A DNA stretch of 64,000 nt, taken from contig JH153798.1 in assembly GCA_000226015.1 (NCBI GenBank), forward strand, positions 53,851 to 117,850, in the 5' to 3' direction. The DNA is from Mnemiopsis leidyi. Taxonomy: Eukaryota > Ctenophora > Tentaculata > Lobata > Bolinopsidae. The translations under genes were made by a program, and so were the position numbers. The notes under the pieces were generated by a model, which saw only the letters and a list, made by a program, of their open reading frames with translations, did no database searches and had not been told where the DNA came from. Within the stretch, counting starts at the first letter, position 1; each line of letters opens with the position of its first letter. Below, piece after piece: positions 39,601 to 49,496 of this stretch.

Positions 39601-41411
39601 CTTGTACGGCACGCTCGTTCTTGTACAATTTTATCAGAGCCATATGATAATTTGAATTTGAGTTTTTACTTTTTCTTTCAAAACAAAGCTTATTTTCTAC
39701 TAAAGTCCTCAATACTTTGCTTTTCAGGAGGCGTTGGTTATAGCAAACATCGTTCAAACACCTCGTCAAGCTCTTGAAATGAACACAGAGGATAACATTA
39801 GTATTGCCGGCCTTTCAGTCAAATATTCTGACATTGATTCCGAACTTACTCCGTCTGAATCTGAGGTATATTGAAAGATAGTATTACTTATAGTTATACT
39901 ATTAGTATATCACGCCATCACGGATTATATAATCAAGAAACAATTAAGCCTCATAAATTGAAGGATCCCAAATTGAACTAACAATGCAGCCAGTTAACAT
40001 CAACATTCAAATATCAACTCTCAACCCACGTACAGGCTAGTGTTTACTCTGAGTACAGCACGAGTTCCGAGTCTTCCGAAGAGGATCCGAACGATCCGTT
40101 CAGCGTGAAACGAAAAGCCGCGCGGCGCGTGGAAAAGGCCAAGATCGCTGCAGAGCAGGAGAGACAGAGGCTGGAGGCGGAGGAGAAAGAGAGAAAGGAG
40201 GAGGAAGAAAGAATGATTAAATTGAGAGAGCAGAGGGTTGCTGAGGGAAAAAGAGGTGAGCGGCCCTTTTACAAATTTACTATTCTCTATGACTCTATCA
40301 GCACTACGACCATGTGCAGTTGTTTGTTGCAGCCTCACCATCTGATTGTTCAAAATTTCTCGTTTCCTCTGAGTAGGCTCGGACAAGATACTCAAGTTTT
40401 TAATAAGTTATTGCGTTCCGATATTCAACATCATAATCAAACTCAATAAATGTATTTAATTTGTAGTAATGAAATCGTTTATTAAACTATAAGACTCAAT
40501 TATAGTTCACCACTTCATCAGTCTCACTGTCGATATCATTATCAGGCGCAAAACGCAAAGCGTGCCTCTTATTTTTCTTCCGACTCAAGATTAAGGGGTC
40601 ACTTAAGAACTCACGTGATAATTTTTCGGCTTCAAAACTATCAAATTCGGATTCCTCGTCAAATTTTACGTCAAATGTAGAACTAACTTTTCTTCTACTT
40701 CTACCTCAAAGTTGAACAGTTCAATTTTGGGTTCTATAAGGGGTCACTTTAGGGGTCACATGATACTTTTTCGGCTTCAAAACTATCAAATTCGGATTCC
40801 TCGTCAAAAATACAAGTCAAACTTTTCTTTTCTTTCTAGCTCAAAATTTTCATCTTTAAAGCCTCAAAGGCCTTTAAAGGCCTTCAGATCAAATTTTCAC
40901 ATATCCTAAGCCACAGAACCCGATGAAATCTACAATACCTGAAATTTTCATGACCGTTTGGACCCCAACTCGTCCATCGATTTGTAGACTTTTTTGGGTC
41001 TTTACTCGTCGGGGGTGGGGGTGGGGTGGTCGGGGCTGGAGATCGTTTACCACACTTAGTGTTGTCATACTAGGGGGTGGCAACTTTTTTTAAGTTTTTG
41101 GATGCCAGGCTAAACCTGGACAAGAAACTTGAGGTTAGAAAATTTTAGATTAAGTGTCTTTTCTTGGGTGGTTGCAACCACCCTAATAATCTGTTCCAAT
41201 TCTTAAGACTAAAATGTAAGAGATTTAGTCAACGATTGAATTCCTCAATTTCCAACCAAATATATCAATAAAACTAGACTTTCCGCTAGGATATATTTCG
41301 AATTTTGTCTCTTGTTTTAATAAAATTACAATTTCAGCAACTCCAACTCCGGAACCCTCCGTTAAAGAAGACAAGGATGCAGAAGCTGATGACGAAGAAG
41401 AAAATCTTTGA
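15641..41411 (+). CDS. Tandem double SLC6-like transporter, 35 exons, 1,539 residues
   Basis: Two SLC6 (Na+/neurotransmitter symporter) cores in one frame. Exons: 15641-15806, 16541-16668, 16821-16932, 17119-17265, 17430-17602, 17806-17985, 18185-18319, 18559-18712, 19120-19208, 19417-19506, 19646-19799, 19981-20140, 20320-20440, 20631-20720, 20880-20936, 21178-21311, 21590-21738, 21859-22005, 22270-22386, 22677-22764, 23004-23200, 23345-23491, 23846-23944, 36702-36827, 37002-37094, 37290-37452, 37616-37742, 37919-38026, 38502-38597, 38779-38896, 39058-39183, 39369-39565, 39728-39865, 40036-40255, 41338-41411. All 34 junctions agree in phase and the total is 4,620 nt. Layout: cytosolic N-terminus 1-98; core 1 about 99-685; linker; core 2 about 710-1372; tail 1375-1539 with acidic and E/K/R-rich coiled segments. 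Twelve helices per core keep linker and tail cytosolic. Substrate is unknown. The alternative is two neighbouring genes, but exon 17 has no in-frame ATG before TM1. An AATAAA follows at 42171. Confidence 0.82.
19565..19677. repeat. Threefold duplication of an intron-exon boundary
   Basis: Three tandem copies (starts 19565, 19606, 19646; period 40-41 bp) of a segment running from CAG through ATAGCAGTTGCTATATATTT to GTGACACTC. Each carries its own CAG acceptor. Only the third continues into coding exon 19646-19799. The period is not a multiple of three, so using copy 1 or 2 as acceptor would change the frame or add sequence. Confidence 0.9.
20441..20560. repeat. GTAACTAT short tandem repeat
   Basis: About ten imperfect copies of an octamer-based unit (GTAACTATGTTG, GTAACTATATTT) begin next to the donor of exon 20320-20440. 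The first GTAAGT is the donor itself, so the array may have grown from splice-site sequence. Confidence 0.85.
22795..22808. other. Assembly gap (14 N) inside a G/C-tract
   Basis: Fourteen N follow a poly-G run and precede a C-rich minisatellite. Poly-G directly facing a C-rich array suggests an inverted or mis-joined repeat end here. The gap is intronic, so coding sequence is not affected. Confidence 0.95.
22809..23000. repeat. C-rich minisatellite, about 37-bp unit
   Basis: About five copies of a unit containing CTATCTCACCCTTAACCC and CACCTCCTCCTCACCCC run up to the acceptor of exon 23004-23200. The array is pyrimidine-rich, so it also acts as the polypyrimidine tract of that acceptor (CACCTCCACCTCAG). 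Confidence 0.92.
27407..27507. repeat. Inverted repeat, about 21-bp arms
   Basis: Arm 27407-27428 (TAAAATGAAATTTGTAAAAT) is complementary, apart from one inserted base, to arm 27486-27507. The loop is about 57 nt. It may be a small MITE or a hairpin transcript; the AT-rich composition makes chance possible. Confidence 0.45.
30779..30785 (+). promoter_or_regulatory. Possible TATA box (TATAAAA) upstream of the nested secreted-protein gene
   Basis: TATAAAA lies 47 bp before the ATG at 30826, which would place transcription start near 30810 with a very short 5' UTR. A competing reading is that CTCTACTCTATCAG just before the ATG is a splice acceptor, in which case the real promoter is elsewhere. 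Confidence 0.3.
30826..32022 (+). CDS. Secreted two-domain protein, 398 residues, intronless, nested
   Basis: A single-exon gene within SLC6-like intron 23, on the same strand. Residues 1-16 (MFTLALCALLGSALSA) are a signal peptide. The body splits into two related halves joined by a Thr/Pro linker around residues 203-226 (TTEQPTTEQPTT). Half 1 has KVGRLVWNTIK, IWSWNFFDE, NGELQYSQAW, ESCAALG and IDRLVLRHM. Half 2 has TVGKFRWNLKG, NWEFTLTDG, EGEVLYEHAL, ECAMVYK and TRFAFYNMGC in the same order, indicating an internal duplication. Cysteines cluster after the linker (CDCWTKECGYC). Codons end mainly in C or G, unlike the AT-rich surroundings, which suggests strong expression. I do not recognise the fold; it could be a carbohydrate-binding or matrix/mucus protein. 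An AATAAA follows at 32118. Confidence 0.85.
   Translation: MFTLALCALLGSALSAELDPSLTEWKLVESDVERVMFPLKDYILEVKAFLPDEYDTNPHYGELFRTDKPTTMMIMLHEGGWGPQEKVGRLVWNTIKYDRGFDVSIEECNANYRAYNSFPANGEKEQIWSWNFFDELVLLTCNGELQYSQAWNDGDVHSRKPGLPESCAALGAANIDRLVLRHMAGEYIRGRPKNAPEPTVVDTVAPTTPEPTTEQPTTEQPTTSAGIDNIVIPKVYPTCDCWTKECGYCSKMECTVQHDLVHSETGVQVTSVLNRKDLNSIVLYDDEGETVGKFRWNLKGIFLDGCIACRTPWRMKNAKAAEGPNNWEFTLTDGVVRIAIEGEVLYEHALRAECAMVYKRATRFAFYNMGCENSFTLLTEMVAGNRITPDCAGACTDQ
32118..32123 (+). terminator. Poly(A) signal AATAAA for the nested secreted-protein gene
   Basis: The hexamer lies about 95 nt after the stop codon at 32022. It would end this transcript inside the host intron, supporting an independent nested gene. 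Confidence 0.6.
33093..33569 (+). mobile_element. Non-LTR retrotransposon (LINE) fragment, C-terminal end of ORF2
   Basis: An open frame begins FTSRIAGYRHLNYWQRLKAL and continues through LMSLQRRRERYMIIHMWKIL, then PRLWNIIPAHI and FKEKLTNFV, ending at TAG 33567-33569. This order is the usual C-terminus after the reverse transcriptase of jockey/CR1/RTE-type LINEs. The RT core and endonuclease are absent, so this is a 5'-truncated relic. About 160 codons remain open, so it is probably fairly young. It lies in intron 23 of the SLC6-like gene, same strand, just left of a gap that may hide more of it or of other repeats. Confidence 0.8.
34279..35231. other. Assembly gap (953 N)
   Basis: A run of N inside intron 23 of the SLC6-like gene. 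The flanks are ordinary AT-rich sequence; content and true size are unknown. Confidence 0.98.
35232..36701 (+). other. Right end of intron 23, no gene seen
   Basis: AT-rich noncoding sequence between the gap and exon 36702-36827. There is no ORF with a recognisable motif. Confidence 0.6.
40541..41190. repeat. Interspersed GGGGTCAC repeat, copy 1, with a MITE-like end
   Basis: Lies in the last intron of the SLC6-like gene. It contains two tandem copies of a unit of about 150-190 bp (AAGGGGTCAC, TGATAATTTTT, TCAAATTCGGATTCCTCGTC). It ends in a ~120-bp segment, 41069-41188, bounded by CTAGGGGGTGGCAAC and the inverse GGTGGTTGCAACCACCCTAA. The same composite recurs at 45130-45649, so it is a family of mobile or satellite-like repeats. 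Confidence 0.85.
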
Positions 41412-42179
41412 CTTGGAGGACCTAGGAGTCAATACCTGTAGTTTTTAGTTGGCACTCTATTGCTGACTTCTGAGAAAGACACCCTGTTTTTAGCTATCAA
41501 TCTTGACTTTTAGTTTCACGTGATAATACAAAGCAGACTAAGTTGAACTTGAGTCAAGCACCATCAAAATCAAATTTCCACGATCGTCCAACTTGGGACA
41601 TGATGTAAAGAGATTTTGAATGATTTAAAGGAAAATGACAATTTTGATAAACGATACCAGACTTAAATCAAAATTTGTGCACAAGTTGCAGATAACAGAT
41701 TTCTCAACTTAAAGCTTTAGCTCTAAGCAAATTTATTGAGCCTCGGTTAAGACTAATAGTATATTAATTCGAAACTTTTGTCGAAGAAGTATATTTGACT
41801 AAACAGAACAGTTAATACTAAGGACACAAATATCCTTACTTTGAATATAAGGCTGGCAATGTGGTCACAGTAAAAATAGTGGTGGAAGAGTTTAATTGTA
41901 TTTTGTATTTGAAGAAATTATTGTATATTTTATGACATGATATGAGACGAAGTCAGACAATAACAAATCGTTTTCATGATCAATGTGATATGCTATTAAA
42001 AACTTGCCATGGAAGTTTAAGTTTTATTAGGTTTTAGTTACATCTTTAATTATATCTCATTCTTACTTGTAAGCCGCGTAAAAGTTATACTCGACGAGAT
42101 AATATCAATTTAATATCCGTCCTGTAAAACGTCCTATGCTATTCACAGTTACACTGTAACGTGAGGCAACAATAAAAAA
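41412..42179 (+). other. 3' flank of the SLC6-like gene; AATAAA at 42171
   Basis: Noncoding. The first clear AATAAA (42171-42176) is about 760 nt past the stop codon, implying a fairly long 3' UTR, unless a variant signal nearer is used. Confidence 0.5.
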
Positions 42180-43670
42180 TGTTTAGCCACACCTAGCTCT
42201 ATAAACTAACGCTTGCCCTTTTGCGCGCGTCGCCACTAGAGGTGTCAATCTGCGTATAGTACTATGTACTACTCCTAGTAGTATAGCAGCCACCACGCGG
42301 TGTGCTAGCATATGGTTGGATGAAAGCTGTTAGTGTTATGTGAACCGAAAACCCGTAAGTTGATCGCATTGCGGCGTGCGCGCGCGGCGACAGCAGCCGT
42401 GCGCGTAGCGTGCTTAAGCACCTGGTTTGGTGAAGTGGCTGACTTTTGTCTCACGGTGTAACCGGAACCCTTTTTCAAAAAATTGGCCAGAGGCTGCCGC
42501 TTCGCGGCCGCAGGGCTATGCAACGTGTAACAAGCTAACTTAGCGTGCGTAAGCACCTGGTGAGATGTTGCTACACGTTGCTTAGCCTTGCTACACGTTG
42601 CATAGCCCTGCTGCCGCGAAGCAGCAGCCTCCGTCGCCGCGTTGCCTAGCCTTGTACAGCAGCGCGCACCCTCCCGTCATTTTATTCTTCGCTTCGAATG
42701 AGGGTCGGACAAAGTCAGACAATGCCTAGCCCTGCTGCGCGCATTAAAGGACCAAAAAGCTTAGCCCAACGACACGGGCGTCACCACCTACAAAGCTAAG
42801 CTAAATAAGCGCTTTGCTAAACCAACATAGCCTTCACCTAACCCAGTGCTTACGCGCGGCTGGGACGCGCCTAAAGGGCTCTGGTTAGAACAAAACCAAA
42901 AACAAAGCCTTGTGGCTCGCGCTGTGCGCGCTATATTTGAACTCTAGCTTAGCAGTTAGCTTGGATCGTGATCGCACATTGCTACAAGTTGTTTAACGGG
43001 CGATGCGCGTCTAGAATTTCTTCGCCAGGCCAGAAATGCGTGACAGCGCGTGATGGCCGCAACAGTAGGTCATCAACCTACAAGCGCTTGACGAGATTAT
43101 ATCCGAGATTATATCCGTCTAACGTTCTAGCTGCGTAAGTCGGGTATCACCGCGACAAACAAGCGCGCACCAAAGGTTGTCTGACTTCGTCCGACCTTCA
43201 TTATGGGAATAAAATGACAGGAGGGTGCGCGCTGCCGTACAAACCGGAGGCTGCCGCTTCGCGGCAGCAGAGCTAGGCAACGTGTAGCAAAGCAAGGGCG
43301 CACCATCTTACATTTTTTCTTGGAGATGGTCGGACAAGTCGGATAAACAATGATATACGTAATAAAAGCAACGCAGCGCCTGGTAAACAAATTAAAGCAT
43401 AAAGTTAACTTAACAAAATGTCTTACATTAAATAAATTGCAAATTTTTTGCACATTTATTAAAATTTAAGATTGTCTTCGAGGCAGTGCTAGCTAACGTG
43501 TAGCAAATCCAACCCTCATTTGTCATCTGAAGTTGTCGCGGTGATACCCGACTCACGCAGCTAAAAACGGATAAAATCTTTGATCTTGTCAAATTTGAAG
43601 CGAATATTATATATATGGGAATAAAATGACAAAATGGTGCGCGCTGCCGTACAATGTTTAAGATCAAATT
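42180..43670. repeat. CpG-rich island of repeated modules, partly inverted
   Basis: GC and CpG content rises sharply against AT-rich flanks. A module of about 120-135 bp occurs inverted at 42588-42725 and direct at 43175-43290, with partial copies near 42500-42535 and 43488-43655. Its parts in order are GTCTGACTTCGTCCGACC, AATAAAATGACAGGAGGGTG, CGCGCTGCCGTAC, GGCTGCCGCTTCGCGGC and GGCAACGTGTAGCAA. The inverted main pair spans about 700 bp. No transposase is visible. Likely a non-autonomous DNA element or satellite cluster. ORFs here are artefacts of the modules. Confidence 0.8.
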
Positions 43671-44540
43671 TATAAATTAGTTTGTTTTAACTTATGCCTT
43701 ATGATTTGTGAATTATGAATTACTTTATAAATTATGAAATAATTGTTGACATCAAAAATAAATGATTGAAGAATAAAGTTTTGAGATTAAAATATTGAAT
43801 TTTTGGTAACAAAAAGTGGTGATAAAATCGAGGGCTATAAAATTTTCATTATAGTTGTTTGATGTAGACATACACTGTTGTTAGTGGGCAGGAGCACTAC
43901 TAGGGACTTTCAAAACATCGCTTAGTACTACTGCATACTGCGCAGTCATGGTTTTATGTTCTTGTTTTTCCAAAATGCTTGTTTTTCTGTAGCCTGGGGA
44001 CCTTAGTCTTTGTTGCTTTAGAACAATCTGAGGGAACCTTAGAGAGAGCTGCAAAATCACATCTATGGTCTGCGTAGTGCTTGATGTAACAGCTTAGCTG
44101 ATGAGTCTTACCTTTGCCAGCTCACCAAACGTCTTTAGCACTTGATGCTTGGTTGTAACTACAAATCGCAGTTCTCATGTTGATATAGACACACTCTACA
44201 GGCGGTAGCCAATATGGCACCCCTCGGCTGTAAAAAGGCGCCCCTAAGTGGCACCCCTGGAATAAGGGCTTACTTGGAGCTACCCGGAAAATATGAGCAA
44301 AAATCTAAATGAATAGTCAAGTTATGAAACCTATCACGAGTCCCCCAGTTAATCATGCAAAATTGTCCCGTATTTTTATGAAGATTTGGCGCCCCTTTAT
44401 GATGGTGCCCCCGGGACAACCCCCGGTGCAGCCGGGACAACCTTTACTGAATTTTGCTGCATGATGTTAATTTTGACCTGTTAACTTTAAAATGCCTGAC
44501 TCTTAGAACCAAATCTCAATTATTTTGGTCCTAGTGCAGA

Positions 44541-47500
44541 ATGAAGATACTTTTATGTGGTGATGGTAATGGTGCTCATGTATTTTCTTGTCTTTCAGCC
44601 CAGCAAGCAGATGTCAGTGTAAGTTTGCTTTATATTTACTTTTTATCGCCAGGTCTGTGATGAGAAATTGCTGCATTTGAAGTAATTTCTCTAACCTTTA
44701 TACTAAGGGCATGGCTTGATATGTATATCATGGACATTTGGTTATTGGATTTGGTTTTTAATTGTAAGGTGGGCTTATTATAAAAAGCACGTAGGAATAC
44801 AAGAACAAAACACTGTCTTCTGCTGATGAAAGGATGAAGCTGTCAATAGGTAGGAAGAGTATAAAAATAAATCCTTGTGTGCCCATGGTCAATTATCTAT
44901 GTTATTGTGAGTGATATTGAGCCTTGATTGTTTAATCTTCTGTTTCCATATTCAACTGTGAGTAAAGTTTTGCAATACTTGAATAAAAACCTAAGGATGC
45001 TGGTGCCTGATTGCTATATCAATATATGATTTGATCTTTATTATTATGCTGCAACAAATGTATCAGTTAACCTTTTCATACAAAATAAATCATAAATGTT
45101 AATTACTGGTTTAAGTAATTTTAATAGTGATTGTCAGTCTCAAAACACAAAGCGTGCCTCCAGCCAGAAAAGACATGTGGATTTCAAATTCCTTGTATAT
45201 TCAAGTTGACAATTTTCATTTTTGGGCTATGGGTTTGATGATTTTTTGGATAGAAAACTATGAAATTAGGATTCCTTGTCAAATTTTACATCAATAAACT
45301 GGTCTAACTTTTCTCCTAGCTCAAAGTCGAAAATTTCCATTTTGGGGCCTTATAAGGGGTCACTAAAGGGGTCACATGATGATTTTTTGGATTTGAAACT
45401 ATCAAATTCGGATTCCTCGTCAAATTTTACGTCAAAATACTGGTCTAACTTTTTCCTAGCTCAAAGTTGAAATTAAGGGGTCACGTGATCATTTTTTGTC
45501 GTTTAATGTTGATATACTAGGGGGTGGCAACTTTTTTCTTTTTTTGAACCCAGACTAAAATTTGACGAAACATCGATAGAGAATAGTCTTGAGGTGTTAA
45601 AATTTTTGGTTAAGTGTCTTTTCTGTGGTGGTTGCCACCACCCTAATAGTAAAAAAGCATTGTTTCACTTATTAATTTCAAGGGAAACTAAAAAAATTCA
45701 AATTAAATATGTTGCGTTGATCATGGTTTGTTCTAGTTTTTCTTTTTGATTCTTATAAAGTTTTCACTGTCTAGACTTGTTCATTTATCATCCAATCACA
45801 ATGTGCTAAGTTGATTTTAGCATTGTAATATCTACAACAGGTAACAGCTACACTTACTTTCTGATTATAATGTCCAGGATTTGTCAAAAATGGCAGGGTC
45901 AGTGACTGGAAAGTGTGCAAAAGTTTATGTGGAATACAGCGAAAGTGTGGTGATTTTTGTCAGTTGTTGATTAAAGCTGCTTTATTTTTTGGCTTAAGTG
46001 GATTAAAAATCATGGATTAATCTGTGTCAAAAGTATTTTCAGAAATTAATCATTCATATCAACCAAATATCCAGTTTAAAAAGAGTCAGTCAGCCAAAAG
46101 CCTTTTTCTACTTTCTGTACTTCATGTGTTGCAACTTAAATAGACTGAAAGGAGTTTTTTAGTATTGTGGACCCTTTGTTTGGAATAATCTTCCATATAA
46201 ATTAAGAACAATGGTTGACGTCATATTTTCAGTCAGCCCTTAAAACATTTCTCTACAAAATATATTTTCAAATATAAAGCATTTACTGTAGTAAATTAGT
46301 CTTGACATATTCTTACGTTATTCCACACTTCTCAGAGTTGCTTTTGATAATTAAAGTTAATTCTGTAAATTTTTTGGCTTTAAAGTGGTGCATTAATTTT
46401 CAGTTACTATATTATTATTAAAAGCTAAGGTTTAACAAATGGAAACAGAACTCTATAATGGGAACTTCTCATGAATTAGCTGAAATTGGACAAGCCAATA
46501 GGTACGATTCCCTATCACATTTTGGCTCACTTTCTGAGGTTGACATTTTGGCTGAAAGAGTCTTATTAATATCCTTTTTTAAGAGCACCATGCAGCCCAA
46601 ATTAGGGGTTGGGGGTTTTAAACTTGTGCAAAGATCGATAATTCTGTAAAACTACTGAGAAACTTTATGAAATTTAAATGAGCAGGAGATGGCTTAGAAT
46701 AAAGATAAGTGCAATTTTTCACATGTCACACTTGATAACCTGCCTTTGTTGCACATTGTTAGCTGCTCCCTTTCTATTCAGGTTTGCATTTTGTCCCTGT
46801 ATAAACCTGTAAGGGAGAAATGGCAGCAATCTATGAAGGAGGGGGCAGTGTTAACAGTTGACTGTCGAAACCTGGATGGGACTGAAACCAGCATATCAGG
46901 TTAGTTATGATTCAATCCATATGCTTCAATTCAATTTTTTATGTTTGTTTTATGACATAGCCATGATTTATACAGCTGAGCTATGCAGACTATAGATACA
47001 TGAGATATGTCTTGTCAATTGATATTTCAGCGTTGGTAGGCAAATCCATACATCCATTCTTCTGATGTACTTTTATTTTAGGGGTATTTTAGGTGTCACA
47101 TCGGGTGCAAAATAGTGATACTTTGTTCTTATTGCAATAAATCACAGCAGTTATTTGGCAATAAATTACAGCAATTTTTTGGCAAAATATTGTATCAAAT
47201 TGTTTTAAACCTTCCTTTGGGAATATCTTTTACAGTCTTATTATAAAAATCAGATCCAAGACTCTATTTGATACAAGCTTGATCTAAACTTTTGACCATT
47301 CCAGGTAACCCTACATGTATAACTGATGATCCTGCAACAGCTATGGAAGGAGTCAGCATTGCTGTTTTCATGAACCCTGCCTTTACCCATAACGAATATC
47401 TGAAGCAGCTGGAGCCGTTTGTCCAAGCTGGACTTATTCTTGTTGCCTTACCTGGACAAACTGGCAAGTGAAAAATACATTTTTGATGTGTGTCCGGAGT

Positions 47501-49496
47501 GTATCATGAATTATATCTTAACATTAATGTTATTATGAAACTAAAAAAGTATTGCAAGGATTTGTTCATAAAATTTCACGTGCTTTTAGATTACAGATAG
47601 TTGGCATCACCATTTATAAATAAGTCCTACCAATTTATTTTCTGACAAATAGAAAGAAAATTTGTTCAGGATTCGAGTATGCTGTGAGGAAAATTTGGAA
47701 AGAAAAACGCAAAGATGTAAACATTATCGCATTTGAGAGTCTTCCTTGGGCTTGTAAAATGTCGAATATTGGTAAGAAAGCCGCAATTTTTGGTTTTAAA
47801 GAAGTACTCGAAGGAGGGCCAATGCAAATTTCCCTGGATAATCAGGCCACTGAAGAAGCTGTAGCTACTCTTCAAAGATGTCTTGGACCAGTACCAGTAT
47901 TAAAGATTAACCACTACACATGTGGGATGTCCCTTAATACGCTAAATGCCATACTGCATCCTAGTCTTATGTATGGTCAATGGTTTGGCTGGGATGGGAA
48001 ACCTATTTCTGAAATGCCTCGTTTCTATTTTGATGCCAACAAACTAGGGATACAAGTTATGGAAGATGTCTCAAATGAAATTGGTTCAATATGCAATGCC
48101 ATAGCTAAGGAATTCCCAGAATTAAACCTGAAGAGTGTTGATCCTATATTTCGATTCCTTTTGAGAGTGTACAATGACCAAATAAAGGACAAGAAAAGTC
48201 TTTACACAGCTGTAAGATCAAACACAGCCTATCAGGAAATTATGCATCCTCTTAAGGAAACTGAACCAGGCTTCTTTGTTCCTGACTTTGGAAGTAGGTA
48301 CCTGACAGAAGACATACCATTTGGAATGATCCCTCTGCGTGGAATGGCAGTTTTGATGAATGTGAACACCCCTGCAATGGATAAAGTAATCGAATGGGCA
48401 CAAGATGTCACTGGAAAAGAATACCTGGTAAATGGAGCTCTAGCAGGTAAGGATTTATGGGAAACTAGCTGCCCACAATCTTGTGGTGTTACTTTGCCGT
48501 CCCAACTTTTTGGTTGTTAAGTTGTTGGTTTTAGGATTTTATTTCAATTCAGTGTTGATATGCTAGAGTTTGACTTACTTAAGTCCAGATGTTTGAATTT
48601 AGAGATCAAGAGTATAAGAGTGTAGGGCAGCATGCTATTTTAGGTATAAGCATGTAATGTAACAAGACATGTTTTTAATGATTTTGCTTTGAAGCAGCAC
48701 GTTATATCTTAAAGTGCAAGAGTATAATACCAAAGTCCAGACGAATGCATTTGGAGTTTTTAGAGTATTAGGTAGCATGCTGTGAATATAAGCATGTGAT
48801 ATAGTATCACAATGGTGACAGGAGAACTGAAGGTTCACTTACAGCTCCACAGGTTAGTGTAGAAAGATTTGTTAATTTGGATGACCTTCACAATAAATGT
48901 TTCAGTATGAAATTTAAATTTTTTAAATATTTTTCAATATTTTATGTTATGAAGTGGTAATTTTTCGTCGTTTAAGATACATTTTTAAAAGATTGATATC
49001 CTCTACTTCTGTGAAGATTGAGAGAATTTTTATTTCAAACTCTGATTTTTGACGTTAGTATTTTGCTTTTACTGGTATGTTATTTACTACTCATCAAAAA
49101 ACTTAATTTTGTAAAGCAGTCAAAAGTTTCATGAAATTATTTTTTAATCTATTATCCAGGCATTCGTTTAGTTTAAGGGATTGATTTTTATTACCATTTT
49201 GAATGCTGCTGAAATGAACCTCCGTCTGGACTACCTAGGTTACATGTAAAATCTTTTCTGCAACTTTTTGGCAGAATTGACATTATCTTTATTATAAAGG
49301 CATGATGATAGTAGTTATATAGTAGAATTCATTTATTTTTATTAGGTTTATTGTTAAATCTATTTTCGATATTTAACATTGTGGCCTGTTTTATCTAGGA
49401 GCTACCACCGATAACGATAACCCGATGCATATTGAATCACACATGTTCCACGCCGCCTACACCAACTTTTTTATCAAGAAATACGCAGTTATCTAA
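44541..49496 (+). CDS. Opine dehydrogenase (octopine/tauropine/strombine-type), 409 residues
   Basis: NADH-dependent reductive condensation of pyruvate with an amino acid, restoring cytosolic NAD+ in anaerobic muscle work. Exons: 44541-44618, 46782-46899, 47305-47463, 47670-48446, 49399-49496; phases agree and the length matches the family (about 400). The dinucleotide-binding motif is ILLCGDGNGAH (residues 3-13). LPGQTGFEYAVRK spans the exon 3/4 junction. The catalytic histidine is in NAILHP (Asn211/His215), and SRYLTED gives Arg328 and Asp333, the spacing of the His-Arg-Asp relay known from scallop octopine dehydrogenase (212/324/329). Intron 3 needs a GC donor (G|GCAAGT) to give this sequence; the nearby GT donor would insert or shift residues. 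GTGCAG before the ATG resembles an acceptor. The amino-acid partner cannot be told. Intron 1 holds two repeats. Convergent with the GPCR gene at 50791. Confidence 0.92.
45130..45649. repeat. Interspersed GGGGTCAC repeat, copy 2, with a MITE-like end
   Basis: Lies in intron 1 of the opine dehydrogenase gene. It shares with 40541-41190 the start AAAGCGTGCCTC, the unit AAGGGGTCAC..TCAAATTCGGATTCCTCGTC and the terminal segment (45516-45649) bounded by CTAGGGGGTGGCAAC and GGTGGTTGCCACCACCCTAA. The two copies are in the same orientation and about 4.5 kb apart. Confidence 0.85.
46160..46270 (+). mobile_element. Short LINE tail remnant
   Basis: A stretch reads PFVWNNLPYKLRTMVDVIFS, then in a shifted frame LKTFLYKIYF. 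WNxLPxxLR followed by LKTxLY is the usual extreme C-terminus of jockey/CR1-like LINE ORF2. It is only about 110 bp long, so an old, heavily truncated copy in intron 1 of the dehydrogenase gene. Confidence 0.45.

Noticed and set aside
42305-43667. Minus-strand ORFs of 79-108 codons
   Set aside because: They coincide with the CpG-rich repeated modules, which stay open on more than one strand.
44080-44140. CTGATGAG followed by CCAAACG, considered as a hammerhead ribozyme or a C/D snoRNA
   Set aside because: The CGAAA core is not present, stems do not pair, and no D box (CTGA) lies at a fitting distance.
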